64,000 nucleotides of DNA, from the NCBI RefSeq assembly GCF_018069875.1, contig NZ_JAGQDF010000003.1:62001-126000 (forward strand), in the 5' to 3' direction. The notes beneath the pieces were generated by a model. It was not told the origin of the DNA, searched no databases, and saw nothing but the letters and a program-made list of their open reading frames with translations. A program made the position numbers and the translations under genes. Positions 25,776-36,415 of this stretch are shown piece after piece. Numbering within the stretch: position 1 is the stretch's first letter; each line of letters opens with the position of its first letter. Origin of the DNA: Ideonella alba (GTDB lineage: Bacteria > Pseudomonadota > Gammaproteobacteria > Burkholderiales > Burkholderiaceae_C).

Positions 25776-28156
25776 GGTGCGGTGCTGAACTGTTCAGGCG
25801 AGAGGGTACGGCGCTCGCCGGCGGCCAGCCGCAGTTGCAGCCGGCGCTCGCCCCAGCGCAGCTGCACCGGGCCGGCACGTTCGGCCTGCAGCGTCACCGA
25901 CTGCAGCTGGCCGCCCCGCCAGGCCAGGTCCACGCCCAGCGCGCCGCGGGCGCGCAGGCCGCGCACCCGGCCGTCGGGCCAGGCCGGCGGCAGGGCGGGC
26001 AGCAGCGTGATCTCGTCCTCGTGCGACTGCAGCAGCATCTCGCAGAAGGCCGCCACCGCGCCGAAGTTGCCGTCGATCTGGAACGGCGGGTGGGCGTCGA
26101 GCAGGTTGTCGTAGGTGCCGCCGGCGTTGTTGGCTTCGCTGAAGCGACCGGCCTGCTCGGCGGCGCGGGCGCCGGGCGTGGCCAGCAGGCCGCGCAGCAT
26201 GCGGTGGGCGCGCGCGCCGTCGTGCAGGCGGGCCCAGAAGGCCATCTTCCAGGCCATCGACCAGCCGGTGCCGGCGTCGCCGCGCGCCTGCAGCGAGGTG
26301 CGCGCCGCTGCGGCCAGCGCGGGCGTGCGGATGGGCGAAATCTGCCAGCCCGGGTACACGGCGAACAGGTGCGAGACATGGCGGTGGGTGTCCTGCGGCG
26401 TGTCCAGCACCGGGTCGTTCTTCTCGTCCAGCCACTCCAGCAGCTGCCCCCAGCGCCCGATGCGCGGGCCGGCCAGGCGATCGCGCGTCTCGCGCAGGCG
26501 GCGTGCGAAGGCGGTGTCCTGGCGCAGCAGCCCGGCGGCGCGGGCGGTGGCGTCGAACAGCGCCCAGAGGATCTGCTGGTCGTAGCTGACGCCGTCTTCC
26601 TGCGGCCCGTGCTCGGGCGACCAGCCCATGGGGGCCACCAGGCGGCCGTCGGGCAGGGTCTTCAGGTGGTCCAGCCAGAACAGGCAGACCTCCTTCATCA
26701 GCGGGTAGGCGCGCTGTCGCAGGAAGGCCCGGTCCTGACCGAAGGCAAAGTGCTCCCAGAAGTGCAGCGCGTACCAGGCATTGCCGGTCTTGTTCCAGAG
26801 GTAGCCCATGGCGCCGAACGGGCTGGTCTCGGTGCGCACCGTCCAGCCGCGCACCGGCTGGCCGTCGGCGCGCAGGAAACTTTCCTCGACGGTGCGAAAA
26901 CGCTCGCCCCAGGGCGTGATGCCGGGGCGTTGCAGGCCCGGATGGGCCCGCGCGTCGGCGGCGCGCTCGCGCACCGCGCGGCGGTACATCGGGCGCTGGG
27001 CCTCGATGAAGCGCAGCAGCGGCTCCTGCAGCGCCAGCAGGTGGGCCGGCCCGGCCAGCCAGTAGTTCATCTGCAGGTTGATGTTGCTGTGGTAATCGCT
27101 GTTCCACGGCGGCGTGAGGCTGTGGTTCCACAGGCCCTGCAGATTGGCCGGCAGCGCATCGCGCGAGCTGGCGGTGAGCAGGTAGCGGCCGTACTGCAGG
27201 TACAGCGCCTCCAGCTCGGGATCGGCGCCGTCGGCGGTGTGGGCGTGCAGGCGCTGGTCGGTGGGCAGGGCGCGGCGCGCGGCGTCGGTGGCCCCCAGGT
27301 CGATCTCGACGCGGCCCATCAGCGCGGCGATGTCGCGCCGGTGCGCCGAGCGCAGTGCCGACAGGCCCTGGCGCAGCGCCGCGGCCACGCGCGCGGCCAC
27401 CGCCGGCGCCGGGTCGCGGCCGCTGTCGAAGCGGCGCGCCGCATCGGCCAGGTAGCTGGTGCCGGCCGCCAGCACCAGCGTCAGGGCGTCGCAGCCCTCG
27501 AAGACCAGGCTGTCGCCGTCGACGCGCAGGTGCCCGCCCTGGGCCTGCACCGCCACCCGGCTGGCGTAGCGCAGGCGGTTGCGGCTGGGGGTGTCGCCGC
27601 TCTGGCCGCCGGCCTCGGGCGGCAGCACCCAGCCGGCCAGGCTGCCGTCGGCGCGCAGCACGCCGGCCTCGGCGCGCAGGCGCGCACCATGGCGGTCGCC
27701 CAGGCGGATGCGGCCGCTGTGGCGGCCCGGGGTGTCGGCCTGCAGGTGCAGCACGATGACGCCGGCCGGGTGGCTGGCGAAGGCCTCGCGCGTGAAGTGC
27801 ACGCCGTGTTGCGTGTACTGCACCCGGTGGGTGGCGTCGCTCAGGTCCAGCGAGCGCTCGTAGTCCTGCACTGGCGCGTCGCCGCCGTCCAGCTCGACCC
27901 ACAGGTCGCCAAAGGGCTGGTAGGCGCCCATCTGGCGGTCGTCGCCGCTCCACAGCGTGATCTCGTTGAACTGCAGGCGCTCGCGCGCGGGCTGGCCGAA
28001 CAGCATCGCGCCGACGCGGCCGTTGCCAATGGGGAGGGCCTGGCGCTCCCAGCCGTCGGCGGTCTCGGGCGCGGGCGCGGTGTAGCGCAGGCGCAGCTCG
28101 GCCGCGCCGACACCCAGCGCCCACAGCAGCCCCAGCAGCGCCAGCAGGGCCTTCAT
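25772..28156 (-). CDS. GH95 alpha-L-fucosidase
   Basis: A 794-residue protein with a signal peptide (residues 1-19, ending VGAA), so periplasmic. The N-terminal beta domain carries PIGNGRVGAMLFG and NEITLWSG. The (alpha/alpha)6 barrel carries NLQGLWNHS with Asn344 and the region WNSDYHSNINLQMNYW, and FQIDGNFG with Asp695; these match the unusual Asn-activated inverting mechanism of the 1,2-alpha-L-fucosidases. It removes the terminal alpha-1,2-fucose from galactose on xyloglucan side chains, the step before GH35. The start was chosen at 28156, a 4-base overlap with the GH74 stop. Confidence 0.93.
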   Translation of the reverse strand: MKALLALLGLLWALGVGAAELRLRYTAPAPETADGWERQALPIGNGRVGAMLFGQPARERLQFNEITLWSGDDRQMGAYQPFGDLWVELDGGDAPVQDYERSLDLSDATHRVQYTQHGVHFTREAFASHPAGVIVLHLQADTPGRHSGRIRLGDRHGARLRAEAGVLRADGSLAGWVLPPEAGGQSGDTPSRNRLRYASRVAVQAQGGHLRVDGDSLVFEGCDALTLVLAAGTSYLADAARRFDSGRDPAPAVAARVAAALRQGLSALRSAHRRDIAALMGRVEIDLGATDAARRALPTDQRLHAHTADGADPELEALYLQYGRYLLTASSRDALPANLQGLWNHSLTPPWNSDYHSNINLQMNYWLAGPAHLLALQEPLLRFIEAQRPMYRRAVRERAADARAHPGLQRPGITPWGERFRTVEESFLRADGQPVRGWTVRTETSPFGAMGYLWNKTGNAWYALHFWEHFAFGQDRAFLRQRAYPLMKEVCLFWLDHLKTLPDGRLVAPMGWSPEHGPQEDGVSYDQQILWALFDATARAAGLLRQDTAFARRLRETRDRLAGPRIGRWGQLLEWLDEKNDPVLDTPQDTHRHVSHLFAVYPGWQISPIRTPALAAAARTSLQARGDAGTGWSMAWKMAFWARLHDGARAHRMLRGLLATPGARAAEQAGRFSEANNAGGTYDNLLDAHPPFQIDGNFGAVAAFCEMLLQSHEDEITLLPALPPAWPDGRVRGLRARGALGVDLAWRGGQLQSVTLQAERAGPVQLRWGERRLQLRLAAGERRTLSPEQFSTAP

Positions 28157-30330
28157 CCGGCCCCTCCGGTGCGCGGCCGGCCCATGACCACGCCGCGGCC
28201 GTGCGGCGCCAGGTAGACCGTGCCGTGCTGCAGCGGGTCGCCCTCGATCGACAGCAGGCGGCCGTAGCGGTGCTGCGGGTCGTCGATGCGCAGCCAGCTG
28301 CGGCCCTCGTCGTCGGAGCGGAACAGGCCCTCGGCGCCGTCGCCGCGCAGCTGGCCCCACAGGAACAGCGCTGGCTCGCGACGGCCCGGTGCGGGCGCGC
28401 CGGTGGTGATGCACCACGCCGCCTGCACCGTGGGCAGCGGGCGCGGCCGGCCCTCGCCGCCCAGGAACCACAGGCCGTCGGGCAGCGCCAGCCACAGGGC
28501 GCGCGGCGCGGCCGGCGAACAATGCAGCTGGGCGGATTGCCAGTCGGCCAGCACCGGCAGGCCGGTGATGATGGGCGTGAAGCGGGCGCCACCATCGGTG
28601 CTGCCCAGCACCTGGCCCCGATCCGGGTCGAAAGCGTAGAAGACGCCCTCGACGCTGCGCTCGGCCACCGGCGCGCCGCGCGCCGGCCAGCCCTCGCAGG
28701 GCGCCCAGCGGCGGCCGCGGTCGGCGCTGGTCACCGCGCCGCGGCCCGCCAGCGCGCAGAGCCAGAAGCCGCCGCGCGCCGACACCGCCAGCTCGCCGGC
28801 CAGCGGGCGCTGGCCACCCTGCGGTGCGAAGGGCGCGGTGGGAAACGGGCGCCAGCTGGCGCCGCCGTCGGCGCTCCAGTAGCCCCCGGTGGCGGCCTGG
28901 TCGGCGGTGCGCACGACGATGGCCGGGGTCTGCCAGGCGGCATCGACAGCGCGGTTGGTCTCGCGGCAGGGTTGGAACAGGCCGGCCGACGGCGCGCGCG
29001 CGGTGTCCTCCCAGGCGCCGCCGCCAACATCACCCATCGCGGCCAGCAGCGTGGCGCCGCCGGACGGACTGCGCAGGCCCAGCACCGCGGTCTCCTCCAG
29101 GCCATCGACCTCGAAGCGCCAGTCGATGCGCGGCGCGCGCAACTGGTCGGTCATCCACAGACCATAGCCGGTGCCATAGACGGCGCGGTCGCCCTGGAAG
29201 GGGTCGATCTTCAGGTCGGCGATCCAGTGACCCAAGCGGTCGCCATGGCGCCGGTAGTCGGCCGGCCAGGGGTGGCGGCTGTCGTCGTGGCGCGAGCGCG
29301 GGCCCAGCGGTTGCCAGTGGACACCGTCGTCGTCGCTGACGAAGAGCTCGTCGCCCTCGGCCCAGCGCTCGATCGTGGCCACCACCAGGCGGCCAGGACG
29401 CTGGCGGTCGACGTCCAGGCCGGACCAGCCGAAGCGGCCGGCAGGCCGCGGGCTGATCTCGCTCCAGCGGCCGGCGCTGTCGCGCTTCCAGACGCTGCCG
29501 CCGTCGAGCTCGCCCGGGTTGGCCAGCGTGGCGCCGCGCGGCCGCGCGAAGCTGACGTAGAGCGTGCCCTGCGGCCCCAGCACGGCGCGCTGCGGCACCT
29601 GGCCGGGCGCCACGGGCTCGCGCTCGAAATGATCGCCGCCGTCGCTCGACACCCACAGCCCCGGTTGGTCGTGGCAGCCCACCCACAGGCGGCGGCAGGG
29701 CTGGCCGGCGCCGCCGCTGGTCGGGTCCAGCAGCACCAGCGTGGGCTGCTGGCCGGGACAGCCCGCCACGCGGCTGAAGCGTCGGCCGTGGTCGTCGCTG
29801 CGGTGCAGACCATCGCGGGCGCTGCCCAGCCACAGGCGCTCACCGCGCCAGGGATCGACCTGCAGCCGCTCGCCGCTGCCGCGGCCGGGCTCGTTGCCGC
29901 CCAGGCCGATGCCCAGTTCATGCACCTGCCAGCGCGCACCGCGGTCGTGGGAGGCGAGCAGCGCGCCGGTGCGCGACCAGCGGCCGGTGTAGAGCCCGCA
30001 GGCGGCGTACAGCCGGTCCGGGTCGGCGGGGTCGACGGCGATGGACAGTACGCCCATCAGGTCGGCGTCGGCGCGGCCCAGGTGGTCCAGCAGGGGCAGC
30101 CAGCGGCCGGCCGACGGGTCGTGGCGGTACAGGCCGCCGATGTCGGTGCGGGCGTACAGCAGACCGCGCTCGCGCGGGTGGAAGACAAAGCCGTCGACGA
30201 AGCCGCCCCCGCCAAAGGGCAGGCTGCGCCAGTCGTAGGCCGCAGCGGCTGGCGCCTGGGTGCGGCCGATCAGGGGCGTGGCCAGGCAGGCCGCGACGCC
30301 TTGTCGCAGCAGGTCTCGGCGGCGGGTCAT
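28153..30330 (-). CDS. GH74 xyloglucanase
   Basis: A 725-residue protein with a Tat-type leader (TRRRDLLRQG, hydrophobic stretch, cut near residue 31). The two seven-bladed propellers typical of GH74 are visible as repeated GG-x-W/F-x-x-L and SxDxGxxW-like blades. ARTDIGGLYR (Asp63) holds the first catalytic Asp. No carbohydrate-binding module is attached. GH74 enzymes are endo-acting and highly specific for the xyloglucan backbone, so this gene is the best single indicator of the substrate of the locus. Its start overlaps the GH35 stop by one base. Confidence 0.93.
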   Translation of the reverse strand: MTRRRDLLRQGVAACLATPLIGRTQAPAAAAYDWRSLPFGGGGFVDGFVFHPRERGLLYARTDIGGLYRHDPSAGRWLPLLDHLGRADADLMGVLSIAVDPADPDRLYAACGLYTGRWSRTGALLASHDRGARWQVHELGIGLGGNEPGRGSGERLQVDPWRGERLWLGSARDGLHRSDDHGRRFSRVAGCPGQQPTLVLLDPTSGGAGQPCRRLWVGCHDQPGLWVSSDGGDHFEREPVAPGQVPQRAVLGPQGTLYVSFARPRGATLANPGELDGGSVWKRDSAGRWSEISPRPAGRFGWSGLDVDRQRPGRLVVATIERWAEGDELFVSDDDGVHWQPLGPRSRHDDSRHPWPADYRRHGDRLGHWIADLKIDPFQGDRAVYGTGYGLWMTDQLRAPRIDWRFEVDGLEETAVLGLRSPSGGATLLAAMGDVGGGAWEDTARAPSAGLFQPCRETNRAVDAAWQTPAIVVRTADQAATGGYWSADGGASWRPFPTAPFAPQGGQRPLAGELAVSARGGFWLCALAGRGAVTSADRGRRWAPCEGWPARGAPVAERSVEGVFYAFDPDRGQVLGSTDGGARFTPIITGLPVLADWQSAQLHCSPAAPRALWLALPDGLWFLGGEGRPRPLPTVQAAWCITTGAPAPGRREPALFLWGQLRGDGAEGLFRSDDEGRSWLRIDDPQHRYGRLLSIEGDPLQHGTVYLAPHGRGVVMGRPRTGGAG

Positions 30331-31985
30331 CAGTGCGGTCCCTTGTCTGGCAGGCGTGCCATGCGCACGCGCAGCACCACCGGCGTGGCCGGCAGGTTCA
30401 GGCCGTAGTCGACCTGGTCGCCATTCCAGCGGCGCTCGCTCACCCAGCGGCCCTGCGCGTCGAATCGGCCCTGCTCGGCCGACAGCAGCACGGCGCGCTC
30501 GGCCGGTTGGGTCGGCTCGATGCGCACGCGGGTGCGCTGACCCACCAGGATGAACTCGTCATCACCGATCTGCGCCACGGCCGCGCCGCCGGTGCGCGCG
30601 CCCGCCCAGGGCGGCGGCGGGGCGCCCGGAAACCAGGCCTTCTCGCCGAACATCCACTCGCCGAAGGCCAGGCGCAGCTGCCAGCCCTGGAGCGTCAGAC
30701 GGCGCTCCTGGCCGTCGTCGGGCTCACTGGCGCCGGCGGTGCGGCCCTCCAGCGCCCAGCGCGCCCAGGACCGCTGCATCGGCGCGAAGGCCGCATACAC
30801 CTGGGCAAAGGGCTGGACCATGCTGCGGTCGGTGGCCATGGCGCCCAGCGGCGCATTGCTGTAGTTGAAATAGTCGATGCCGAAGGGCACCACACCCAGG
30901 CTGCCGCGGCCCAGGATGGCCCACAGGTAGCGCGCATAGGCCGGGGCGTTGCTGATCTCGGGAATGAACAGCGGGTTGTCGCGGCGCTGGAACTGGCCCA
31001 GCGTGGCCTCCACCTTGGGCGTTTCGGCGTGGTAGAGGTCGGCGCCCACCACGTCGATGTGCGGGGCGGCGGCCTTGTAGATGGCGATCACCTCGGGCGT
31101 CGGGCCGCCGGCGGCGAAGTTGTTCTTCCAGGGCTGGGGCGGCTGCTCCAGCGGGTCGCGCAGCGCGGCGTTCACGTACATCGGCAGATCGTGCTCGCGG
31201 CGCCCCGAGGCCGCGACGGTGTCGATGTAGCGGGCGATGGCCCAGGCGTGGAAGTACTCGTCGGCGTAGTCGCCGTAGACCTCGCGCCAGGTGCCGCTGG
31301 CGGGCCGGCCGGGCAGGGCCGGCTGGCGCGCCAGCACGGCGCTGGGCACCGGCTGGGCGAAGGCGGCCTCGGCCTGGGGACCGTGGTCGCGCGCCAGCCC
31401 GTGGGTGCCGACCTCGTTCTCGACCTGCACCATGATCACGGTGTGCCGTTGGCCGTCCACCTTCTTCAGGTGGGCCATCAGCGCCGTGAAGGCGCGGCGG
31501 TCGCGGTCAAGCGTGGCCTCGCCGAAGGGCGACAGGCAGTAGCTGGCCTGGCCCTGGGCATCGACCATCGGCGGGAAGCGCTTCGGGTCCAGCTTCACCC
31601 AGGCCGGCGTGTACTGCGCGCTGGTGTTCTTCCAGGTGCCGAACCACAGCAGCACCACCCGCAGCCCGCGCTGGCGCGCCTGCGCCAGCAGGGTGTCGAC
31701 GAAGCGGAAGTCGAAGCGGCCCTCGACCGGCTCCACCTGCTCCCAGGCCACCGGCACCGACACGGTGTTGGCGCCCAGATCCTTCACGGCCGGCCACACC
31801 TGCGACAGGGCCGCGGGGTAGTTGCTGCTGTTGTGGACCTGGGCGCCCAGCATCAGGTAGGGCTGGTCATCCACCACCAGGGCCGCGCGACCGTCCCGGT
31901 GCACCAGGTGCGGCGGCGAACCCGCCGCCGCGCTGGTGACCAGGGCGGCCAGCGCCGTGGCCCGGAGCATGCGCAGTGCAGACAT
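30330..31985 (-). CDS. GH35 beta-galactosidase (Bgl35A type)
   Basis: A 551-residue protein with a signal peptide (residues 1-21), so periplasmic. The TIM barrel carries VQVENEVG with acid/base Glu191 and FIPEISNAP with nucleophile Glu343; the C-terminal beta domain matches the extension of the Cellvibrio Bgl35A group rather than the long LacZ family. Bgl35A removes beta-1,2-galactose from xyloglucan oligosaccharides after the fucosidase has acted. It starts 19 bases downstream of the TonB receptor stop codon. Confidence 0.9.
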   Translation of the reverse strand: MSALRMLRATALAALVTSAAAGSPPHLVHRDGRAALVVDDQPYLMLGAQVHNSSNYPAALSQVWPAVKDLGANTVSVPVAWEQVEPVEGRFDFRFVDTLLAQARQRGLRVVLLWFGTWKNTSAQYTPAWVKLDPKRFPPMVDAQGQASYCLSPFGEATLDRDRRAFTALMAHLKKVDGQRHTVIMVQVENEVGTHGLARDHGPQAEAAFAQPVPSAVLARQPALPGRPASGTWREVYGDYADEYFHAWAIARYIDTVAASGRREHDLPMYVNAALRDPLEQPPQPWKNNFAAGGPTPEVIAIYKAAAPHIDVVGADLYHAETPKVEATLGQFQRRDNPLFIPEISNAPAYARYLWAILGRGSLGVVPFGIDYFNYSNAPLGAMATDRSMVQPFAQVYAAFAPMQRSWARWALEGRTAGASEPDDGQERRLTLQGWQLRLAFGEWMFGEKAWFPGAPPPPWAGARTGGAAVAQIGDDEFILVGQRTRVRIEPTQPAERAVLLSAEQGRFDAQGRWVSERRWNGDQVDYGLNLPATPVVLRVRMARLPDKGPH

Positions 31986-32004
31986 GGCGCAATGGTGCCC
32001 TGGA

Positions 32005-35000
32005 TCAGAACGTGTAGCGCGCCGTGACCGTGTAACGCGGGCCGGTGTAGAACAGGCCGCGCGTCATGTAGCCGATGTGCTGCTGCATCAGCTGGCGCTG
32101 GCGCGCCGAGGTCAGGTTCTGCGCCTCCAGGCCCAGGGTCAGCTGGTCGTTGAGCAGCTTGTAGAACACGCCGCCGTCGACCTGGCCATAGGCGTCCGCC
32201 CACACCGGCAGGCCCCAGGCCACGTTGCGCTGGCCGACCGTCGGGCTGTTCGGGTTGGTGTCGGTGCCGTCGCCACCCTGCGTGCCATTGACGTTGACCG
32301 CCTGCAGGTACTTGCCGCGCCAGCTGTAGGCCAGGCGCGCCGACAGCGGCCCCTGGTCATACATCAGCGCCAGCGAGAAGGCGTTGCGCGAGAGGTTCTG
32401 CAGCGGCAGGTCGCCGAAGCTGCGGCCGTCGGTGTCGCAGCCGTTGAGGTTCAGGTTGAAGTTGGTGGCCGAGTTGCCGCCGCTGCAGTAGGCGGCGTTG
32501 ACCGGGTTGTAGAGCTTGGTCTTGCTGTCGACGTAGGTGTAGTTGGCCTGCACGCCGAAGCCCGACATCCAGCCCGGCAGGCTGTCGAAGTAGGTCTGGA
32601 AGGCCAGCTCGAAGCCGCGCGCATAGCCCTTGGCGCCGTTGACCGGGCTGGTGACGACGAAGGTCTGCGGGTTGCCGCTGGTGTCCGGGATCTGGAAGGC
32701 GGTGGACTGCCGGATGATGACGTCCTTGAGCTCCTTGTCGAACAGCGCCACGGTGAACGAGCCGGCCTTGCTGAAGTACCACTCGGCGGTCAGGTCGGCC
32801 TGGGTGGACCTGATCGGCTTGAGCATCGGGTTGCCCAGCGCCTCGCCGGTCTGCGTGACCGAGGTCACGACGGTGCCGTTGCGCTGCACGTCCTGGCTCA
32901 GCTTGGTGTAGGCCTGCATGTCGGTGAAGTCGGGGCGCGACATCGCCTTGGCCAGCGCGAAGCGGAACTGCAGATCACTGCCCGCCTTCATGCGCAGGTT
33001 CAGGCTGGGCAGGACGTTGGTGTAGGTGTTCTCGAAGTCCACCGGCTTGTTGTAGGCGGCGATCACCGGCACCGTCACGCCGCTGTCGGTGGGCGAGTTC
33101 TTGCTGCCGTCGAAGGCGACGTAGCCGTGCGCGGTGACCTTGGTGTTGACCAGACGCACACCGATGTTGCCGTCGACCGGGTACTTCCAGTCGTCGAAGC
33201 CGAAGCGCAGCTGCGCGTAGGCCGCCTGCGAGCGCTCCTGCAGCACGTTGGTGCCCGGGCTGTTGGCGTCCTCGGAGATCGACTCCGGCGAGAAGACGAA
33301 GGGCCAGCCGTCGCAGGTGGGGTTGTTGGCGCCCAGCTGCTTCTTGCAGTGGTCGCGGGTGTAGCCGTAGAGCGTCTGGTAGCTGGCCGGGAAGCCCTGG
33401 GCCAGCGAGGAGTTCGGGAAGATCACGGCCGGCGGCGCGGAAACGCTGCCGCCGAAGAAGTTGCCGAACTGCTGCAGGTGGGTGTTGCCCGGGTAGTCGC
33501 TCAGGTAGGCCGGGCCGCCAGCGGTCCAGGGCTGGGTCAGGGCCTGCCAGTGGTAGTTGCTGGGGTTGCGGTAGGACAGGGCCTCGCGGTCGTTCAGGCG
33601 GATGCCGAAGCGCAGGTCCTGCAGCACCGGGTCGTCGAAGGTGTACTTGGCGTCCGCGCGGCCGGCCTTCTCGGTGGCCTTGCTGCGGTCCAGGTGCTCC
33701 ATCGTGAAGGCCCAGTAGTAGTTCTTCGGGTCGGCCAGGTGGGCGCGGTCGGCGGCGTCGAAGATCAGCGTCGGCGTGGCGCCGCGCAGGTCCAGCGTCT
33801 CCTTGGGCATGCCCACGCCGGTGGCGACGGTGGAGTCGAAGCCGTCGGTGCGGGCGCGGATGTACTGCAGGTCGGTGCTGAAGCTCCAGCGGTCGCTGGC
33901 CTTCCACTTGGCCTTCCAGGCGAACTCCTCGGTCTTGGAGTCGCGGGTGGCAAAGCGGGTGTCGTTGTTGAAGTTGAACAGGCCGCCGTTGTCGGTGGTG
34001 GTCAGCGTGCCATAGACCAGCGCGCCCTTGTCGTTGAACTGGCCGTTGGTGACGGTGACCGAGTAGGGGTTCTGCTGGGCGAAGATCGCCTGCTCGTCCC
34101 ACTGCATGTGGTACTTCGACTGGAAGTAGGTCAGCGCGGTCTCGAAGTCGTTCTTCTTCCACTGCAGCGCACCGTACAGGCCGTCACGCTGACGCTCGAA
34201 CTCCAGCGTGCGCCACTGTGCGCCCTTGGGGATCCAGACCGTCGTCGCCGGGTCCTGGCCGGCATAGGCGTCGGTGCGCGGGTAGTAGGGCTCGACCTGG
34301 AAGAAGTCGGAGCGGGTGCGGCTCTCGGAATGCGCCAGGTTCAGCAGCGCGCCGAACTGGCCGAGGTCGGTGTCCCAGCGGTTGCTCAGCAGCAGCGAAC
34401 CCGAGGGCGACTGCTTGCTGTTGAGCTTGTTGTAGGTGTTCTCCAGCGACACCGCACCCTTGAAGCCCTTGAAGTCCAGCGGCAGTGCGGTGCGCAGGTT
34501 GACCAGACCGCCGACGGCGCCCTCGATCTGTTCGGCCGAGGGGTTCTTGTAGACGTCCACGCCGGCCATCAGCTCGGGCGGCACGTCCTCGAAGTTCAGC
34601 GCGCGGCCGCCGTTGGCCGAGAAGGAGTCGCGGCCGTTGAGCTCGGAGCGCACCCAGGACAGGCCGCGGATCGAGACGCCCGAGCCCTCGACCGAGTAGT
34701 GCTCGGGATCGCCCTTGGCCATGGTGCGGTCCATGGTGACGCCCACCACGCGCTGCAGCACCTCGGTGATCGAGCGGTCGGGCAGCTTGCCGATGTCGTC
34801 GGCGACGATCGAGTCGACGATCTCGTCGGACTCCTGCTTGATCTTCTGCGCGCTTTGCAGGGCGGCGCGCTGGCCCGTGACGACGATCGCGGTGGCGGCA
34901 CTGGCGGCGGGGGCCGGGGCAGGCGCCTGCTGGGCGCTGGCCAGGCCGGTCCACATCAGGGCCACCTGGGCGGCCGCGAGCGAGAGCGCCGTGCGCTGGG

Positions 35001-35010
35001 GTTTCTTCAT
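32005..35010 (-). CDS. TonB-dependent receptor for oligosaccharides
   Basis: A 1001-residue outer-membrane protein: signal peptide (residues 1-26), Ala/Pro-rich linker, TonB box near IVVTGQR (42-48), plug domain (about 50-190, with DIGKLPDRSITEVLQRVVGV and SIRGL), then a beta barrel ending in the C-terminal aromatic signature RYTF. The plug begins like the receptors of carbohydrate-utilisation loci in Xanthomonas and Caulobacter. It most likely imports xyloglucan oligosaccharides made by GH74. It follows xylA by 70 bases. There is no paired SusD-like protein, as expected in Proteobacteria. Confidence 0.93.
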   Translation of the reverse strand: MKKPQRTALSLAAAQVALMWTGLASAQQAPAPAPAASAATAIVVTGQRAALQSAQKIKQESDEIVDSIVADDIGKLPDRSITEVLQRVVGVTMDRTMAKGDPEHYSVEGSGVSIRGLSWVRSELNGRDSFSANGGRALNFEDVPPELMAGVDVYKNPSAEQIEGAVGGLVNLRTALPLDFKGFKGAVSLENTYNKLNSKQSPSGSLLLSNRWDTDLGQFGALLNLAHSESRTRSDFFQVEPYYPRTDAYAGQDPATTVWIPKGAQWRTLEFERQRDGLYGALQWKKNDFETALTYFQSKYHMQWDEQAIFAQQNPYSVTVTNGQFNDKGALVYGTLTTTDNGGLFNFNNDTRFATRDSKTEEFAWKAKWKASDRWSFSTDLQYIRARTDGFDSTVATGVGMPKETLDLRGATPTLIFDAADRAHLADPKNYYWAFTMEHLDRSKATEKAGRADAKYTFDDPVLQDLRFGIRLNDREALSYRNPSNYHWQALTQPWTAGGPAYLSDYPGNTHLQQFGNFFGGSVSAPPAVIFPNSSLAQGFPASYQTLYGYTRDHCKKQLGANNPTCDGWPFVFSPESISEDANSPGTNVLQERSQAAYAQLRFGFDDWKYPVDGNIGVRLVNTKVTAHGYVAFDGSKNSPTDSGVTVPVIAAYNKPVDFENTYTNVLPSLNLRMKAGSDLQFRFALAKAMSRPDFTDMQAYTKLSQDVQRNGTVVTSVTQTGEALGNPMLKPIRSTQADLTAEWYFSKAGSFTVALFDKELKDVIIRQSTAFQIPDTSGNPQTFVVTSPVNGAKGYARGFELAFQTYFDSLPGWMSGFGVQANYTYVDSKTKLYNPVNAAYCSGGNSATNFNLNLNGCDTDGRSFGDLPLQNLSRNAFSLALMYDQGPLSARLAYSWRGKYLQAVNVNGTQGGDGTDTNPNSPTVGQRNVAWGLPVWADAYGQVDGGVFYKLLNDQLTLGLEAQNLTSARQRQLMQQHIGYMTRGLFYTGPRYTVTARYTF

Positions 35011-35080
35011 GGCTTGTCTCCGGTTGCTGTGTCGAGAGGGTGGGGCGGTGCGGCTGTCTCGCCGCTCGGTGAAAGTCGGC

Positions 35081-36400
35081 TCAGGGTTCGCAGAAGCGAT
35101 TGACGAGGTTCTCCAGGTATTCCTGGCGGCCCGACACCGGCGCGGTGTCGGTGTTGTGTTGCAGCACCGCGTCGGCCAGGTCGGCCAGCGTCAGCTGTCC
35201 GCCCAGAATGGCCTGGCCACGTGCGCTGTCCCAGCCGGCGTAGCGCTGCGCCAGCGCGGCCTGCAGGCGGCCGTCGGTGATCATCTTCTCGGCCACCAGC
35301 AGCGCGCGCGCGCAGGCGTCCATGCCGCCGATGTGGCCGTGGAACAGATCGGCCGCGTCGATCGACTGGCGGCGCACCTTGGCGTCGAAGTTCAGGCCGC
35401 CAGTGCCCAGGCCGCCGGCCTGCAGGATGTGGTAGAGCGCCAGCGCCAGCTCGGGCACGTTGTTGGGGAACTGGTCGGTGTCCCAGCCCAGCTGGGGGTC
35501 ACCGCGGTTCATGTCGATGCTACCCAGGATGCCCAGCGCGGCGGCGGTGGCGATCTCGTGCTCGAAGCTGTGACCCGAGAGCGTGGCGTGGTTGGCCTCG
35601 ATGTTGACCTTGATCTCCTTGTCCAGGCCGTGGCGGGCCAGGAAGCCGTAGACCGTGGCGGTGTCGAAGTCGTACTGGTGCTTGGACGGCTCGCGCGGCT
35701 TGGGCTCGATCAGCAGCGTGCCGGTGAAGCCGATGCGGTGCTTGTGCTCGACCACCAGGTGCAGGAAGCGGGCGAACTGGTCGAGCTCCTGGCCGACGCG
35801 GGTGTTGAGCAGGGTCTCGTAGCCTTCGCGGCCGCCCCACAGCACATAGTTCTCGCCGCCCAGGCGCAGCGTGGCGTCCAGGGCGTCGCGCACCTGCAGC
35901 GCGGCCAGCTCGAAGATGCGCGGATCGGGGTTGGTGGCGGCCCCCGACATGAAGCGGCGGTGGCTGAACAGGTTGGCCGTGCCCCACAGCAGCTTCATGC
36001 CGGTGCGCTGCTGGTGCTCGCCCAGCACATCGACCATGCGCAGGAAGTTCTCGTGGCTCTCGCGCGGGGTGGCGCCTTCCGGGGCGACATCGCGGTCATG
36101 GAAGCAGTAATAGGGCGCGCCCAGGCGCTCGAAGAAGTCGAAGGCGGCCTGCGCCTTGCGCTCGGCCAGCACCATCGGCGCCGCGCCCTCGAACCAGGGG
36201 CGCTCGAAGGTGCCGCCGCCGAAGGGGTCCAGGCCGGTCCAGCAGAAGCTGTGCCAGTAGCAGACGGCAAAGCGCAGGTGATCGGCCATGCGCCGACCCA
36301 GCACCAGGCGGTCGGCGTCGTAGTGGCGGAAGGACAGGGGGTCCTCGCTGGCCGCTCCGGCAAAGCGGATGGGCGGGATGTCCTGGAAGTAGCTGCTCAT
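35081..36400 (-). CDS. xylA: xylose isomerase
   Basis: A 439-residue cytoplasmic enzyme converting D-xylose to D-xylulose, of the long class-II length. Seen are the catalytic His/Asp segment [11 protein letters not shown], the metal ligands in GGREGYE and [17 protein letters not shown], and [16 protein letters not shown]. It lies downstream of xylB after 49 bases and upstream of the TonB receptor. A LacI-type palindrome lies 17 bases before its start, so it may be expressed both from the ROK promoter and from its own promoter. Confidence 0.97.
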   Translation of the reverse strand: MSSYFQDIPPIRFAGAASEDPLSFRHYDADRLVLGRRMADHLRFAVCYWHSFCWTGLDPFGGGTFERPWFEGAAPMVLAERKAQAAFDFFERLGAPYYCFHDRDVAPEGATPRESHENFLRMVDVLGEHQQRTGMKLLWGTANLFSHRRFMSGAATNPDPRIFELAALQVRDALDATLRLGGENYVLWGGREGYETLLNTRVGQELDQFARFLHLVVEHKHRIGFTGTLLIEPKPREPSKHQYDFDTATVYGFLARHGLDKEIKVNIEANHATLSGHSFEHEIATAAALGILGSIDMNRGDPQLGWDTDQFPNNVPELALALYHILQAGGLGTGGLNFDAKVRRQSIDAADLFHGHIGGMDACARALLVAEKMITDGRLQAALAQRYAGWDSARGQAILGGQLTLADLADAVLQHNTDTAPVSGRQEYLENLVNRFCEP

Positions 36401-36415
36401 GGGTGGCTTCAGTGG